Shown here: one piece after another, positions 1 through 10,804 of the stretch | Position numbering within the stretch: the first letter of the stretch is position 1 | Layout: every line of letters starts with the position of its first letter | Assembly (NCBI RefSeq): GCF_039614765.1 | Contig: NZ_CP154879.1 | Location: 1,550,001-1,614,000, forward strand | Reading direction: 5' to 3' | From: Castellaniella sp. MT123 | GTDB taxonomy: Bacteria > Pseudomonadota > Gammaproteobacteria > Burkholderiales > Burkholderiaceae_B | DNA: 64,000 bases | Notes under the pieces: model-generated | What the model was told of the DNA's origin: nothing | The model's database searches: none | The model's input: the letters and a program-made list of their open reading frames with translations, nothing else | Translations under genes and position numbers: made by a program

Positions 1-117
1 CCCCGGCGGGGATGACGCGGCCGGCCCCCGGCCGGGAACGCCGCCTGGGGCACTTCCGGAAAATCCGGCGGCACCTGGGTCCGGCGCATCCCCCAGCAGG
101 TCACCCTGTGTCGCCAT
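1..117 (-). CDS. 5' end of a gene following lolA, probably rarA (partial)
   Basis: A frame of 39 codons opens at an ATG that shares one base with the lolA stop (TGATG) and runs without a stop off the left edge. The visible product begins MATQGDLLGD and is rich in Gly, Pro and Ala, so no conserved motif identifies it. The call rests on gene order: in many Proteobacteria ftsK, lolA and rarA (mgsA, an AAA+ ATPase acting at stalled replication forks) are consecutive and co-directional. The one-base overlap suggests translational coupling to lolA. If it is rarA, only the unconserved N-terminus is present. The frame is seen; the identity is inferred. Confidence 0.5.
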   Translation of the reverse strand, partial: MATQGDLLGDAPDPGAAGFSGSAPGGVPGRGPAASSPPG

Positions 118-821
118 CAGTTCATCTTCACCAGATCGGCGCCCTTGGGCACGGTGAACTGGAACTGGCCGGCGGGGATCGCGGGGTTGGCCTTCAGATC
201 CGAAAACTGGATGCGCGACGTCTGGCCAAAGGCATCCAGCAGTTCCAGGCGACGCGGCAGGCCGTCCGTAAAGCCGATGTCGGCATGCACGAACCCGGCA
301 TCCGGTGTTTTCGGGACGGCGCGCAGCCACTGCAGGCCGTCCCGATCGGGTTGCAGTTGCAGATTGAAGGCCTCGTCCAGCGAACCGGAGCCGAACAGCA
401 GGGCCGCGGGCGATGCGCCGATCGCCTGGCCTGCCTTGCGCTCGGTGACTTGTTCCAGGTCTGGATCATATTGATAGACGTGCTGCCCGTCGGACACGAT
501 CAGTTGGGCATAGGGCTTGAGCACCTGCCAGCGGAACTTTCCCGGGCGCTGAAAGGCAAAGGTGCCGTTCTGGACACGTTTGGTGCCGTCCGTTGCCGCC
601 TGTTCCTGGCGGAACTGTCCGGTGGCGGACTTGACCTTTTCCACGAAGGACTGCAACTGGATCTGGGCACTGTCGACTGCCGCAGCCACCCCTGGCAGGC
701 CCAGCAGCCCGGCCAGCAAGGCCCCCGCGCACAGCGCTCGGCAACGGCCTGACAGGGCCGGACCCGGCAGCCGGCGCCCGGCTTCGGAACCCATATGACG
801 ATTCAGGAAAAGCGATTTCAT
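117..821 (-). CDS. lolA: Outer-membrane lipoprotein carrier protein LolA
   Basis: Periplasmic chaperone that takes mature lipoproteins from the LolCDE transporter and hands them to LolB at the outer membrane. The 234-residue product has a long N-terminal region, a hydrophobic stretch at about residues 30-44 and a signal-peptidase-like site after GVAAA near residue 48. The LolA fold follows, with the typical SFVEKVKSATGQFRQEQ opening and FRWQVLKPYAQLIVSDG core. The start at 821 has a GGAAAG-type ribosome-binding site; an internal Met at 794 would shorten the unusually long signal n-region. It lies 40 bp downstream of ftsK on the same strand, the classical ftsK-lolA order, and overlaps the next gene by one base. 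Confidence 0.95.
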   Translation of the reverse strand: MKSLFLNRHMGSEAGRRLPGPALSGRCRALCAGALLAGLLGLPGVAAAVDSAQIQLQSFVEKVKSATGQFRQEQAATDGTKRVQNGTFAFQRPGKFRWQVLKPYAQLIVSDGQHVYQYDPDLEQVTERKAGQAIGASPAALLFGSGSLDEAFNLQLQPDRDGLQWLRAVPKTPDAGFVHADIGFTDGLPRRLELLDAFGQTSRIQFSDLKANPAIPAGQFQFTVPKGADLVKMN

Positions 822-861
822 CTGACGTTCTTTCCGATTGAATGCTTCGATCTTCGACGCG

Positions 862-4954
<4,093 letters not shown>

Positions 4955-4955
4955 C

Positions 4956-5129
4956 GCCCCAGTCGGGATCGCCTACGCCGTCTGGTCGGGCGCCGGCATC
5001 GTCGCCATTGCCATCATCGGCTACTTCGTCTTCGGACAAACGCTGGATGTGGCCGGCCTGATCGGCATCGGTCTGATCCTGGCGGGTGTGCTGGTGCTGA
5101 ACGTGTTTTCAGCATCCGGCGGGCATTAG
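4956..5129 (+). pseudogene. 3' fragment of an EmrE/SugE-type small multidrug resistance transporter
   Basis: Directly after the Smr-domain stop, a frame of 57 residues reads PVGIAYAVWSG and then two hydrophobic helices (GIVAIAIIGYFVFG and LIGIGLILAGVLVLN). This matches the second half of EmrE-type transporters (PTGIAYAIWSG in E. coli EmrE), including the dimerising last helix. The first two helices, with the essential proton/drug-binding glutamate, are absent. No start codon with a ribosome-binding site lies at the right place; the only ATG in frame is inside the upstream gene at 4893. I read it as a gene remnant left by a deletion, followed by its original terminator. Confidence 0.75.
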
Positions 5130-5147
5130 GAATACCCAAAAACGAAC

Positions 5148-5190
5148 AGGGCCGGCGATCGTGTCGCCGGCCCTGCCGGATTTTCATTTT
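5148..5190 (+). terminator. Rho-independent terminator
   Basis: A perfect 11-bp stem (AGGGCCGGCGA at 5148-5158 with TCGCCGGCCCT at 5164-5174, five-base loop) is followed a few bases on by the T-rich run ATTTTCATTTTT. It closes the trxB / Smr / transporter-fragment transcription unit and is probably the original terminator of the truncated transporter gene. Confidence 0.8.
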
Positions 5191-5532
5191 TATGGGTACC
5201 GCCTACAAATGAAAGCGCCATCTCCGTAGCGCCAGTGCCCAAGCGGGGCTGTCTCCTCACCTGCATGGGCTGCATTATGCAAGCTGGCACAATATATGAC
5301 ACTTAGGGAAGTCCCTAGGGATCCCTAGGGAAGTCCATCTGAACACTGCTCATATGGCGCCGCCGCAGGACCTCGCACAGAAATGCATGCGCGGGCGTAC
5401 TATCTTCAGACGAGCAGGAACCCCGTGCATCCGTATCGGGGATCATGTGGCGGCCAGTCCGGAGTGCGCGCTAGCGGCCACAGGGATGTTCCGAAATGCG
5501 CACATAGGCAGAACAGAAAGGATGGAACCATC
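5191..5532. other. Intergenic region before the FMN reductase gene
   Basis: About 340 bases with no convincing gene. Frames open here (one continuous with the reductase frame from 5383), but they have no ribosome-binding site and no recognisable product. The only ordered structure is the TAGGGA palindrome cluster at 5314-5346, listed separately. No clear sigma-70 promoter was identified. Confidence 0.6.
5314..5346. promoter_or_regulatory. Nested TAGGGA palindromes, putative operator
   Basis: The stretch contains two direct copies of TAGGGAAGTCC (5314 and 5336) around a perfect 18-bp palindrome CCCTAGGGATCCCTAGGG (5323-5340). Half-sites TAGGGA/TCCCTA therefore recur several times in alternating orientation. 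Such an array is unusual by chance and looks like a binding site for one or two regulator dimers. It lies about 187 bp upstream of the FMN reductase ATG. No regulator gene is adjacent; function is inferred. Confidence 0.45.
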
Positions 5533-6093
5533 ATGGCTAAAAATGTGGATGTCGCTGTCATCGTCGGGAGCCTGCGCAAGGACTCATTCAATCGCAAGAT
5601 CGCCCAGAACCTCGCCGCGCTGGCGCCTGAACCGCTGGTGCTCACGATCGTGGAAATCGGTCAGCTTCCTCTCTACAACCAGGATTACGACGCCGCCAGC
5701 CCGGCGGAATACACGCCGTTTCGCGCCCGCATCAAACAGGCTGATGCCCTGCTGTTCGTGACGCCCGAACATGACCGTTCCATGCCAGCCGCGCTCAAAA
5801 ACGCGCTGGACATTGGCGGGCGCCCCTGGGGCCAGAGCGTATGGGCCGGAAAGCCCGCCGGCATCGTATCCGCATCGATTGGCGCAACAGGCGCCTTTGG
5901 TGCCAACCATCATCTCCGGCAGACTCTGACCTATCTGGATACGCCCACCATGCTGCAGCCGGAAGCCTACATCGGCAAGGTGGACACGCTGCTGGATGAG
6001 AAGGGCGGGATCAACAACGACGGTACACGCGACTTCCTGCGCGGATACATGGCGGCGTACGCAAAATGGGTGAAGCATTTCGTCGCCGCATGA
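5533..6093 (+). CDS. NAD(P)H-dependent FMN reductase (ChrR/YieF-like)
   Basis: Flavodoxin-fold enzyme of about 186 residues that binds FMN and reduces quinones, chromate or flavins with NAD(P)H; members of this family lessen oxidative stress. The N-terminal flavin phosphate loop GSLRKDSFNRKIA is diagnostic of the ChrR/YieF group, and the second FMN loop reads TPEHDRSMPAALKNALD, where most relatives have PEYN instead of PEHD. The start at 5533 has AAAGGA about nine bases upstream and gives family length; the longer open frame from 5383 is not supported. The gene stands alone. The exact electron acceptor is unknown. Confidence 0.88.
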   Translation: MAKNVDVAVIVGSLRKDSFNRKIAQNLAALAPEPLVLTIVEIGQLPLYNQDYDAASPAEYTPFRARIKQADALLFVTPEHDRSMPAALKNALDIGGRPWGQSVWAGKPAGIVSASIGATGAFGANHHLRQTLTYLDTPTMLQPEAYIGKVDTLLDEKGGINNDGTRDFLRGYMAAYAKWVKHFVAA

Positions 6094-6185
6094 TTGAATG
6101 ACCGGCGCGGGAAATGGCCGATGCCTGCGGCTGGCAAAGGCCTGCCCCGCACAATGCGCGGCAGACGCCTGCCAGAATATGAAAA

Positions 6186-6211
6186 GCCCCGCTTCCGAAT
6201 AGAAGCGGGGC
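6186..6211 (-). terminator. GC hairpin with minus-strand T run, possible terminator
   Basis: A perfect 10-bp stem GCCCCGCTTC (6186-6195) / GAAGCGGGGC (6202-6211) is flanked on its left by AAAA, so it reads as stem plus TTTT on the minus strand. It closely resembles the icd terminator at 8299-8332 in core sequence (AAAAGCCCCG ... CGGGGC) and in a nearby GAACCT to its right. It could end a minus-strand antitoxin remnant and could mark the left boundary of the decayed island. Confidence 0.5.
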
Positions 6212-6241
6212 CTGATCGAACCTCCGGCCGTCAGCGGCCGG

Positions 6242-6286
6242 GGCACGTTCTTTGGTGTTGGCATCAATACGAGCGCGAACATAGGT
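6242..6286 (-). pseudogene. Remnant of a RelB/DinJ-family antitoxin
   Basis: On the minus strand 15 codons read TYVRARIDANTKERA, the characteristic opening of RelB/DinJ antitoxins (compare FVRARIDEDLKNQA in E. coli DinJ). After this the frame departs from the family and runs into two hairpins; upstream there is no properly placed start codon. Only the N-terminal ribbon-helix-helix strand region survives, with no toxin gene beside it. The match is short, so the identification is moderate. Confidence 0.4.
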
Positions 6287-6442
6287 ACCAAAAACGGAGG
6301 GCTTGGCACTTGTGTGCTGGAAGTCTCCCGAGACATGCCTGGGTGTCCGTGAGATACGGTATAACGAATCTGCTCCGTACTGCATCACCCCTATCACTCG
6401 TCATTCTCCTGAACCCTGCTGCCGCACAGGCGGGAATACGCC

Positions 6443-7459
6443 ATGACCGAAGAACAACAACTGATCATCTTTGAAGCCGAAGCCGGGCAGGTGGAAGTAC
6501 GACTGGAAGGCGAGAATATCTGGCTGACACAGAAGCAGATGTCGGAGGTTTTCGAGACCACCCCCGAAAATGTGCTGATGCACTTGAAAAATGTATATGC
6601 AGCCAAAGAGTTGGATGAATCCGCAACTGCTAAGGATTTCTTAGCAGTTCGCCAGGAGGGTCGCCGCCAGGTGCGACGAACGCTGAAGCACTACAACCTG
6701 GACGCCATCATTTCCGTCGGCTACCGCGTCAACTCCACCCGTGCCACTCGCTTTCGCCAATGGGCCACACAGGTTCTGCGCCAGCACCTGACCCAGGGCT
6801 ATACCCTGAGCCAGCAGCGATTTGAACAAAACGCCGCTGAACTGGAAGCTGCCCTGACGCTGGTGAAAAAGGCCGCCGCAGGCGCAGCCCTGACGACCGA
6901 CCAAGGGCGTGGCCTGGTCGATGTTATTGCCCGCTACACGCACACTTTTCTGTGGCTGCAACGCTATGACGAAGGCCTCTTGGCCGAACCTACCGGCAGC
7001 CCGGGCGGTGTGCTGCCCTCTCCTGAAGAGGCTCACACAGGCATCGCACGGCTGAAAGCCGACCTGATGGCCCGCCAGGAGGCCACCCATCTGTTCGGCA
7101 ATGAACGCGACGACCACTTCATCGCGATCCTGGGCAACCTGGACCAAACCGTATTTGGGGAGCCCGCGTACCCGACCGTTGAAGCCAAGGCCGCCCATCT
7201 GCTGTACTTCGTCATCAAGAACCATCCATTTTTGGACGGCAACAAGCGCATCGGCTCCTATCTGTTCGTCGATTTCCTGGCCCGCAATGGCCGCCTGCTG
7301 CGCCACAACGAACCCGTGATCAACGATGTCGGCCTGGCCGCACTGGCCTTGCTGGTGGCGGAATCAGACCCGAAAGCCAAAGAAGTGATGATCCGCCTGA
7401 TTGAAAACATGCTGGCACCCGCCCAGACCCGTCATCAGGCTTCTTCCAGACCTGACTGA
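6443..7459 (+). CDS. RhuM-family protein fused to a Fic/DOC domain
   Basis: The 338-residue protein has an N-terminal RhuM (virulence protein family) domain at about residues 1-135, with IWLTQKQMSEVFETT, HYNLDAIISVGYRVNS and FRQWATQVLRQHL. The C-terminal Fic/DOC domain carries a complete active-site loop HPFLDGNKRIG near residue 260. Fic enzymes transfer AMP or phosphate to target proteins through the His of this loop; all key residues are present, so the enzyme may be active. Similar fusions are common in genomic islands and often behave as toxins. No inhibitory antitoxin motif was recognised. It is the only intact gene in the decayed element. Confidence 0.9.
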   Translation: MTEEQQLIIFEAEAGQVEVRLEGENIWLTQKQMSEVFETTPENVLMHLKNVYAAKELDESATAKDFLAVRQEGRRQVRRTLKHYNLDAIISVGYRVNSTRATRFRQWATQVLRQHLTQGYTLSQQRFEQNAAELEAALTLVKKAAAGAALTTDQGRGLVDVIARYTHTFLWLQRYDEGLLAEPTGSPGGVLPSPEEAHTGIARLKADLMARQEATHLFGNERDDHFIAILGNLDQTVFGEPAYPTVEAKAAHLLYFVIKNHPFLDGNKRIGSYLFVDFLARNGRLLRHNEPVINDVGLAALALLVAESDPKAKEVMIRLIENMLAPAQTRHQASSRPD

Positions 7460-7474
7460 CACGCTGGCGTGTCA
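7457..7474. promoter_or_regulatory. Perfect inverted repeat TGACACGC-TG-GCGTGTCA
   Basis: An 8+8-bp perfect inverted repeat with a 2-bp centre overlaps the stop codon of the RhuM-Fic gene and precedes the ribbon-helix-helix-like start at 7498 by 23 bp. Small DNA-binding proteins of that fold commonly repress their own promoter at such palindromes, so it may be the operator of the truncated gene. A weak transcript-end hairpin is the alternative; there is no T run. Confidence 0.4.
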
Positions 7475-7497
7475 CACCACCAATTCCAGGAAACCCC

Positions 7498-7600
7498 ATG
7501 ACTGCCCCCCCCTCTCCGAGGTCATCCGCATCCGGGTGACCCCATCCCATGCTGCGCGGTTGGGCGAAGCCGCAGCCCTATCCGGTCTGTCCCTACCATC
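7498..7600 (+). pseudogene. Frameshifted, truncated ribbon-helix-helix-like gene start
   Basis: An ATG at 7498 is preceded by a good ribosome-binding site (AGGAAA) and begins MTAPP. It then meets a run of eight C (7505-7512) that puts it out of frame, so it stops after 13 codons. One base more, or two fewer, would give a continuous frame that goes on LSEVIRIRVTPSHAARLGEA and then ALSGLSLP, which looks like the beginning of a small ribbon-helix-helix or MobC-like DNA-binding protein. Similarity ends near 7600, where the sequence passes into the integrase remnant. Identification is from the RIRVTP-type pattern only. Confidence 0.45.
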
Positions 7601-8184
7601 AAGGCCGGATTGGATTCCGCCGCCAAGTTGCGAATCGCATAGCTAAAGACCCGCTGGATCAAGGCACGCACGCTTTCAGCCGTATTCGCCGTCTCGCGCA
7701 ACGGCTCCACGACCCTCAGCACATCGCGAGGCGTGATGGCGTTCAGATTCTGCTGACCAATCACCGGAAACACATGGGCTTCCAGCCAGCGAAGCTGCTG
7801 GGCGCGGTACGCCGCAGACCGATAGAACAGGGTTTCTTCAACCCACTTTCGGGCATAGTGCTCGAAGCTGGTTTCGCCACTCGCCTTTGACCGGCCAGAC
7901 GCCTTGATTTGCAACCCCGCCTTGGGATCCTGGCCCGCCGCGATCTTTTCCATCAGTTCGGCATACCGCTGCCGGGCATCCTTCAACGAAACAGCCGGGT
8001 TGCGGCCAATGGTGATCTTGTCGCGGCGACCGTTGTAGTGAAATTTGTAGCGCCAGACCTTGGTGCCAGTGGGCAGGATTTCCAGATACAGACCCCCGCC
8101 ATCTGTCAGGGCGTAGGGCTTGTCCTTGGTTTTGGCCGCATTGATGACAACAGGCCGCAGGGCATACGAAAAAGTGACAGGCAT
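7522..8184 (-). pseudogene. P4-type tyrosine integrase, C-terminally truncated
   Basis: The 220-codon frame carries the DUF4102 arm-type DNA-binding domain (DKPYALTDGGGLYLEI ... IGRNPAVSLKDAR, residues about 20-80). The SAM-like core-binding domain (residues about 105-200) follows, with WVEETLFYRSAAYRAQQL and RVFSYAIRNL. Homology stops at AAESNPAL near residue 193 and the last 25 codons are read-through of unrelated DNA. The catalytic domain with the R-H-R-Y residues is missing; intact P4-type integrases are about 400 residues. It cannot recombine DNA. Repeats immediately upstream are probably its former regulatory or attachment region. Confidence 0.85.
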
Positions 8185-8255
8185 GGGGCCACGGTTCCGG
8201 CAGTTTTGGGGCCATGATCATGATAGCAAAATGGCCCCAAATCATGGCCCCAAAA
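8182..8255. repeat. GGGGCCAT repeat cluster upstream of the integrase remnant
   Basis: The motif TTTTGGGGCCATGAT (8204-8218) is repeated as a perfect 15-bp inverted copy at 8241-8255. A third copy, ATGGCCCCAAAT, lies at 8231-8242, and a shorter ATGGGGCCA sits over the integrase start codon at 8183. The arms flank the region where the integrase promoter should be. Such clusters are typical of integrase arm-binding sites or autoregulatory operators; the function here is inferred. Confidence 0.55.
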
Positions 8256-8298
8256 TCATACGATGGCACTGGCTTGCATCGCACCCAACTGGACACTA

Positions 8299-8332
8299 AA
8301 AAGCCCCGAATCCCAATGGAGACGGGGCTTTT
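8299..8332 (-). terminator. icd transcription terminator
   Basis: AAAAGCCCCG (8299-8308) and CGGGGCTTTT (8323-8332) form a perfect 10-bp stem whose ends give T runs on both strands. It lies 30 bp beyond the icd stop codon on the minus strand and is a good bidirectional Rho-independent terminator. Confidence 0.8.
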
Positions 8333-8362
8333 CTGAACCTTATTGGATCAGATCGAAAACCA

Positions 8363-9619
8363 TTACATATTGTCGATCATCACCTGGCCGAAGCCCGAGC
8401 ACGACACCTGGGTCGCACCTTCCATCAGGCGGGCGAAGTCATAAGTGACCTTTTTCGACAGGATGGATTTTTCCATGCTGCTGATGATCAGGTCGGCCGC
8501 TTCGGTCCAGCCCATATGGCGCAGCATCATCTCGGCGGACAGAATTTCCGAACCCGGGTTGACGTAGTCCTTGCCGGCATATTTCGGCGCCGTGCCGTGG
8601 GTGGCTTCGAACATGGCCACGGAATCCGACATGTTCGCGCCCGGGGCGATGCCGATCCCGCCGACCTGGGCCGCCAGGGCGTCGGAAATATAGTCGCCGT
8701 TCAGATTCAGCGTGGCGATGACGTCGTATTCGGCCGGGCGCAGCAGGATCTGCTGCAGGAAGGCGTCGGCGATGACGTCCTTGACCACGATGTCGCGACC
8801 CGTCTTGGGGCTCTTGAATTTGCACCACGGGCCGCCATCGATCAGCTGGGCGCCGAATTCGCGCTGCGCGAGGCCATAACCCCAATCGCGGAAGCCACCC
8901 TCGGTGAACTTCATGATGTTGCCCTTGTGCACCAGCGTGACGCTCGGGCGGTCGTTGTCGATGGCGTACTGGATGGCCTTGCGCACCAGGCGTTCGGTGC
9001 CCTCGCGCGACACAGGCTTGACGCCGATGCCCGAGGTCGCCGGAAAGCGGATCTTCTTCACGCCGAGTTTGTCCTGCAGGAACGCAATCAACTGGCGGGC
9101 CTTGTCGGATTCGGCTTCGAATTCGATGCCGGCATAAATGTCTTCCGAGTTTTCGCGGAAGATCACCATGTCGGTCTTTTCAGGTTCGCGCACCGGGGAA
9201 GGCACACCCTTGAAATAACGCACCGGGCGCAGGCAGACATACAGGTCCAGTTCCTGGCGCATGGCGACGTTCAGCGAGCGGATGCCGCCGCCGACCGGCG
9301 TGGTCAGCGGGCCCTTGATCGACACGACGTAGTCACGCACGGCTTCCAGGGTTTCCGCAGGCAGCCAGACGTCCGGGCCGTAGATTTTGGTGGACTTTTC
9401 GCCGGCGTAGACTTCCATCCAGTGGATCTTGCGCTTACCGGCATAGGCCTTCGCAACCGCGGCATCCACGACCTTCAACATCACCGGGGTGATGTCCTGG
9501 CCCGTGCCGTCACCCTCGATGTAGGGCAGGATCGGTTCATCGGGGATATTGAGGGAAAAATCCGCATTGACCGTGATTTTCTGACCACCGGCCGGGACCT
9601 TGATGTGTTGATAAGGCAT
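8363..9619 (-). CDS. icd: Isocitrate dehydrogenase (NADP+)
   Basis: TCA-cycle enzyme converting isocitrate to 2-oxoglutarate with NADP+ in the cytoplasm. The 418-residue product begins MPYQHIKVP and matches the length of E. coli Icd. It contains [14 protein letters not shown], the substrate loop [19 protein letters not shown] with the regulatory serine, [12 protein letters not shown] and the C-terminal [13 protein letters not shown]. The ATG at 9619 has GGAG seven bases upstream; an in-frame ATG eleven codons earlier lacks one. It is a single-gene unit with its own terminator and borders the decayed mobile element. Confidence 0.96.
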   Translation of the reverse strand: MPYQHIKVPAGGQKITVNADFSLNIPDEPILPYIEGDGTGQDITPVMLKVVDAAVAKAYAGKRKIHWMEVYAGEKSTKIYGPDVWLPAETLEAVRDYVVSIKGPLTTPVGGGIRSLNVAMRQELDLYVCLRPVRYFKGVPSPVREPEKTDMVIFRENSEDIYAGIEFEAESDKARQLIAFLQDKLGVKKIRFPATSGIGVKPVSREGTERLVRKAIQYAIDNDRPSVTLVHKGNIMKFTEGGFRDWGYGLAQREFGAQLIDGGPWCKFKSPKTGRDIVVKDVIADAFLQQILLRPAEYDVIATLNLNGDYISDALAAQVGGIGIAPGANMSDSVAMFEATHGTAPKYAGKDYVNPGSEILSAEMMLRHMGWTEAADLIISSMEKSILSKKVTYDFARLMEGATQVSCSGFGQVMIDNM

Positions 9620-9928
9620 GAGTGCTCCAGTGTTGCTGGGGTTGTTGTTCAAAAGAGGGAGTCTGTGCGAGAGTCTAAGTCTTATATAAGAGTTTAACGT
9701 AAACTTGCCGCGCGGTACGCCACCGATCCCACCGTGGCCGGATAAATCGGGCTACGCTGATGACCTCTGTCGCGGCGGCACTACCATTCTACCGGCCTGT
9801 TTCCCGAAGAAAAGCCCGTCATGACCCGCATGACCGGATCCTTGCGCCGGATCATCGGAACCAATCCCTGAATGGACCGCTAAAATGGGGGTCGAAGCCC
9901 TCTTGATCGCGAGCAATCGCCACACTCG

Positions 9929-10360
9929 ATGTTCAACCCCTCTAAAGAGCAGGTCCGCGAATTCTTCACCGAAGCCTGGCGCAAACGGCGCGAAGGCGGC
10001 GTGCTGACGCCGCTGGAAACCATGGCCGCCGACCTGGTGGAACGCCACCCGGAATATCAGGACGATCTGCGGGATCCCGAAGCGGCCCAGCGTGAATACC
10101 CGGTCGAGGCTGGCCGCACCAATCCGTTCCTGCACCTGTCGATGCACCTGGCCATCCAGGAACAGCTGTCGATCGACCACCCGCCCGGCATCCGGGCAGC
10201 CTGGAACGGCCTGCTGCAAACACACGACGAGCACGAGGCCGCCCACATCATCATGGACGCATTGGGCGAAGTCGTCTGGGAGGCCCAGCGGCTGGGCAAG
10301 CCGCTGGACAATGATCACTACCTGGACCTGATCCGGCGCTACGCGACCCGGGGCCGGTAG
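9929..10360 (+). CDS. DUF1841 family protein
   Basis: A 143-residue soluble acidic protein starting MFNPSKEQVREFF, with the conserved block MAADLVERHPEYQ and the histidine-rich segment NPFLHLSMHLAIQEQLSIDH followed by HDEHEAAHIIMDALGEVVWEA. These are the signatures of the DUF1841 family, found mostly in Beta- and Gammaproteobacteria. The regularly spaced His and Glu residues might bind a metal, but no function is established. It is monocistronic, divergent from icd and convergent with the cytochrome genes. Confidence 0.88.
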   Translation: MFNPSKEQVREFFTEAWRKRREGGVLTPLETMAADLVERHPEYQDDLRDPEAAQREYPVEAGRTNPFLHLSMHLAIQEQLSIDHPPGIRAAWNGLLQTHDEHEAAHIIMDALGEVVWEAQRLGKPLDNDHYLDLIRRYATRGR

Positions 10361-10380
10361 CAAGTCACGCCGCACGGGCA

Positions 10381-10418
10381 ACCGGCCCGGGCGGTAAAAA
10401 AGAACGCCCGGGGCCGGT
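10381..10418. terminator. Strong hairpin between convergent genes
   Basis: ACCGGCCCGGGCG (10381-10393) pairs with CGCCCGGGGCCGGT (10405-10418) with one bulged base; the loop contains an A run. It lies between the ends of the DUF1841 gene and the convergent cytochrome gene and probably serves both, although the trailing T runs are poor. Confidence 0.5.
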
Positions 10419-10426
10419 CAGCGGTT

Positions 10427-10795
10427 CTACTTGAATTCCGACGGATGAACGGACAGCGGCGTGGGCAGGGTCGTCAACCACGCGGCGATGTTGTCGATAT
10501 CCGTGGCCGACAGCTGGGACGCCATGGCACCCATGATGGGATGTTTGCGGACGTTGGCCGAGGCAGGCTCGCCCTTCTGGCCGCGCTGATAGGCCACCAG
10601 CGCGTGGGTCAGATAATCCCGATGCTGCCCGGCCAGGACCGGATAATCCGGCTGGATCGGCGATTTGGCATCCGCCCCGTGGCAGGATACGCAGGTGAAT
10701 TTCTCGAAGGCCGCCTTGCCCGCGGCCAGATCGGCCGCCTGGGCGGTGGCCGTCGTCAAGCCCAACCCCAGCAGGGCAATCCAGAGTGTGCGCAT
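10427..10795 (-). CDS. Small periplasmic cytochrome c (class I)
   Basis: A 122-residue protein with an N-terminal signal peptide (hydrophobic residues 4-14, cleavage near TAQA at about residue 20) and one haem-attachment motif CVSCH near residue 35. The likely distal ligand is in the downstream HPIMGAMASQL segment. It resembles the c553/c4-type electron carriers that feed terminal oxidases. It follows a second single-haem cytochrome gene after 9 bp, so the two form an operon and may work as consecutive carriers. The partner oxidase is not in the window. Confidence 0.88.
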   Translation of the reverse strand: MRTLWIALLGLGLTTATAQAADLAAGKAAFEKFTCVSCHGADAKSPIQPDYPVLAGQHRDYLTHALVAYQRGQKGEPASANVRKHPIMGAMASQLSATDIDNIAAWLTTLPTPLSVHPSEFK

Positions 10796-10804
10796 GGTGT
10801 CTTC

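Larger units (their letters stand above)
6094..6442. other. Intergenic region with hairpins and an antitoxin remnant
   Basis: About 350 bases without an intact gene. It holds a GC hairpin at 6186-6211, a second perfect short hairpin (CCGGCCG-TCAG-CGGCCGG, 6223-6240) and, on the minus strand, a RelB/DinJ-like remnant at 6242-6286. The right part, just before the RhuM-Fic start, presumably contains that gene's promoter, but no convincing -35/-10 pair was found. Confidence 0.5.
6181..8340. mobile_element. Decayed integrative element between the FMN reductase gene and icd
   Basis: This 2.1-kb stretch contains only accessory-type genes: an intact RhuM-Fic gene, a RelB/DinJ-like fragment, a truncated ribbon-helix-helix-like gene, a P4-type integrase lacking its catalytic domain, and repeats before the integrase. 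The flanks are ordinary chromosomal genes. Similar terminator-like hairpins stand at both ends. I interpret it as the residue of an integrated element after an internal deletion; exact boundaries are uncertain and no clean attachment-site duplication was found. Confidence 0.5.

Noticed and set aside
8363-8420. icd 3' end as a phage-type attachment site (as for e14 in E. coli)
   Set aside because: No duplicated icd 3' end was found at the other side of the element; only terminator similarity is seen.
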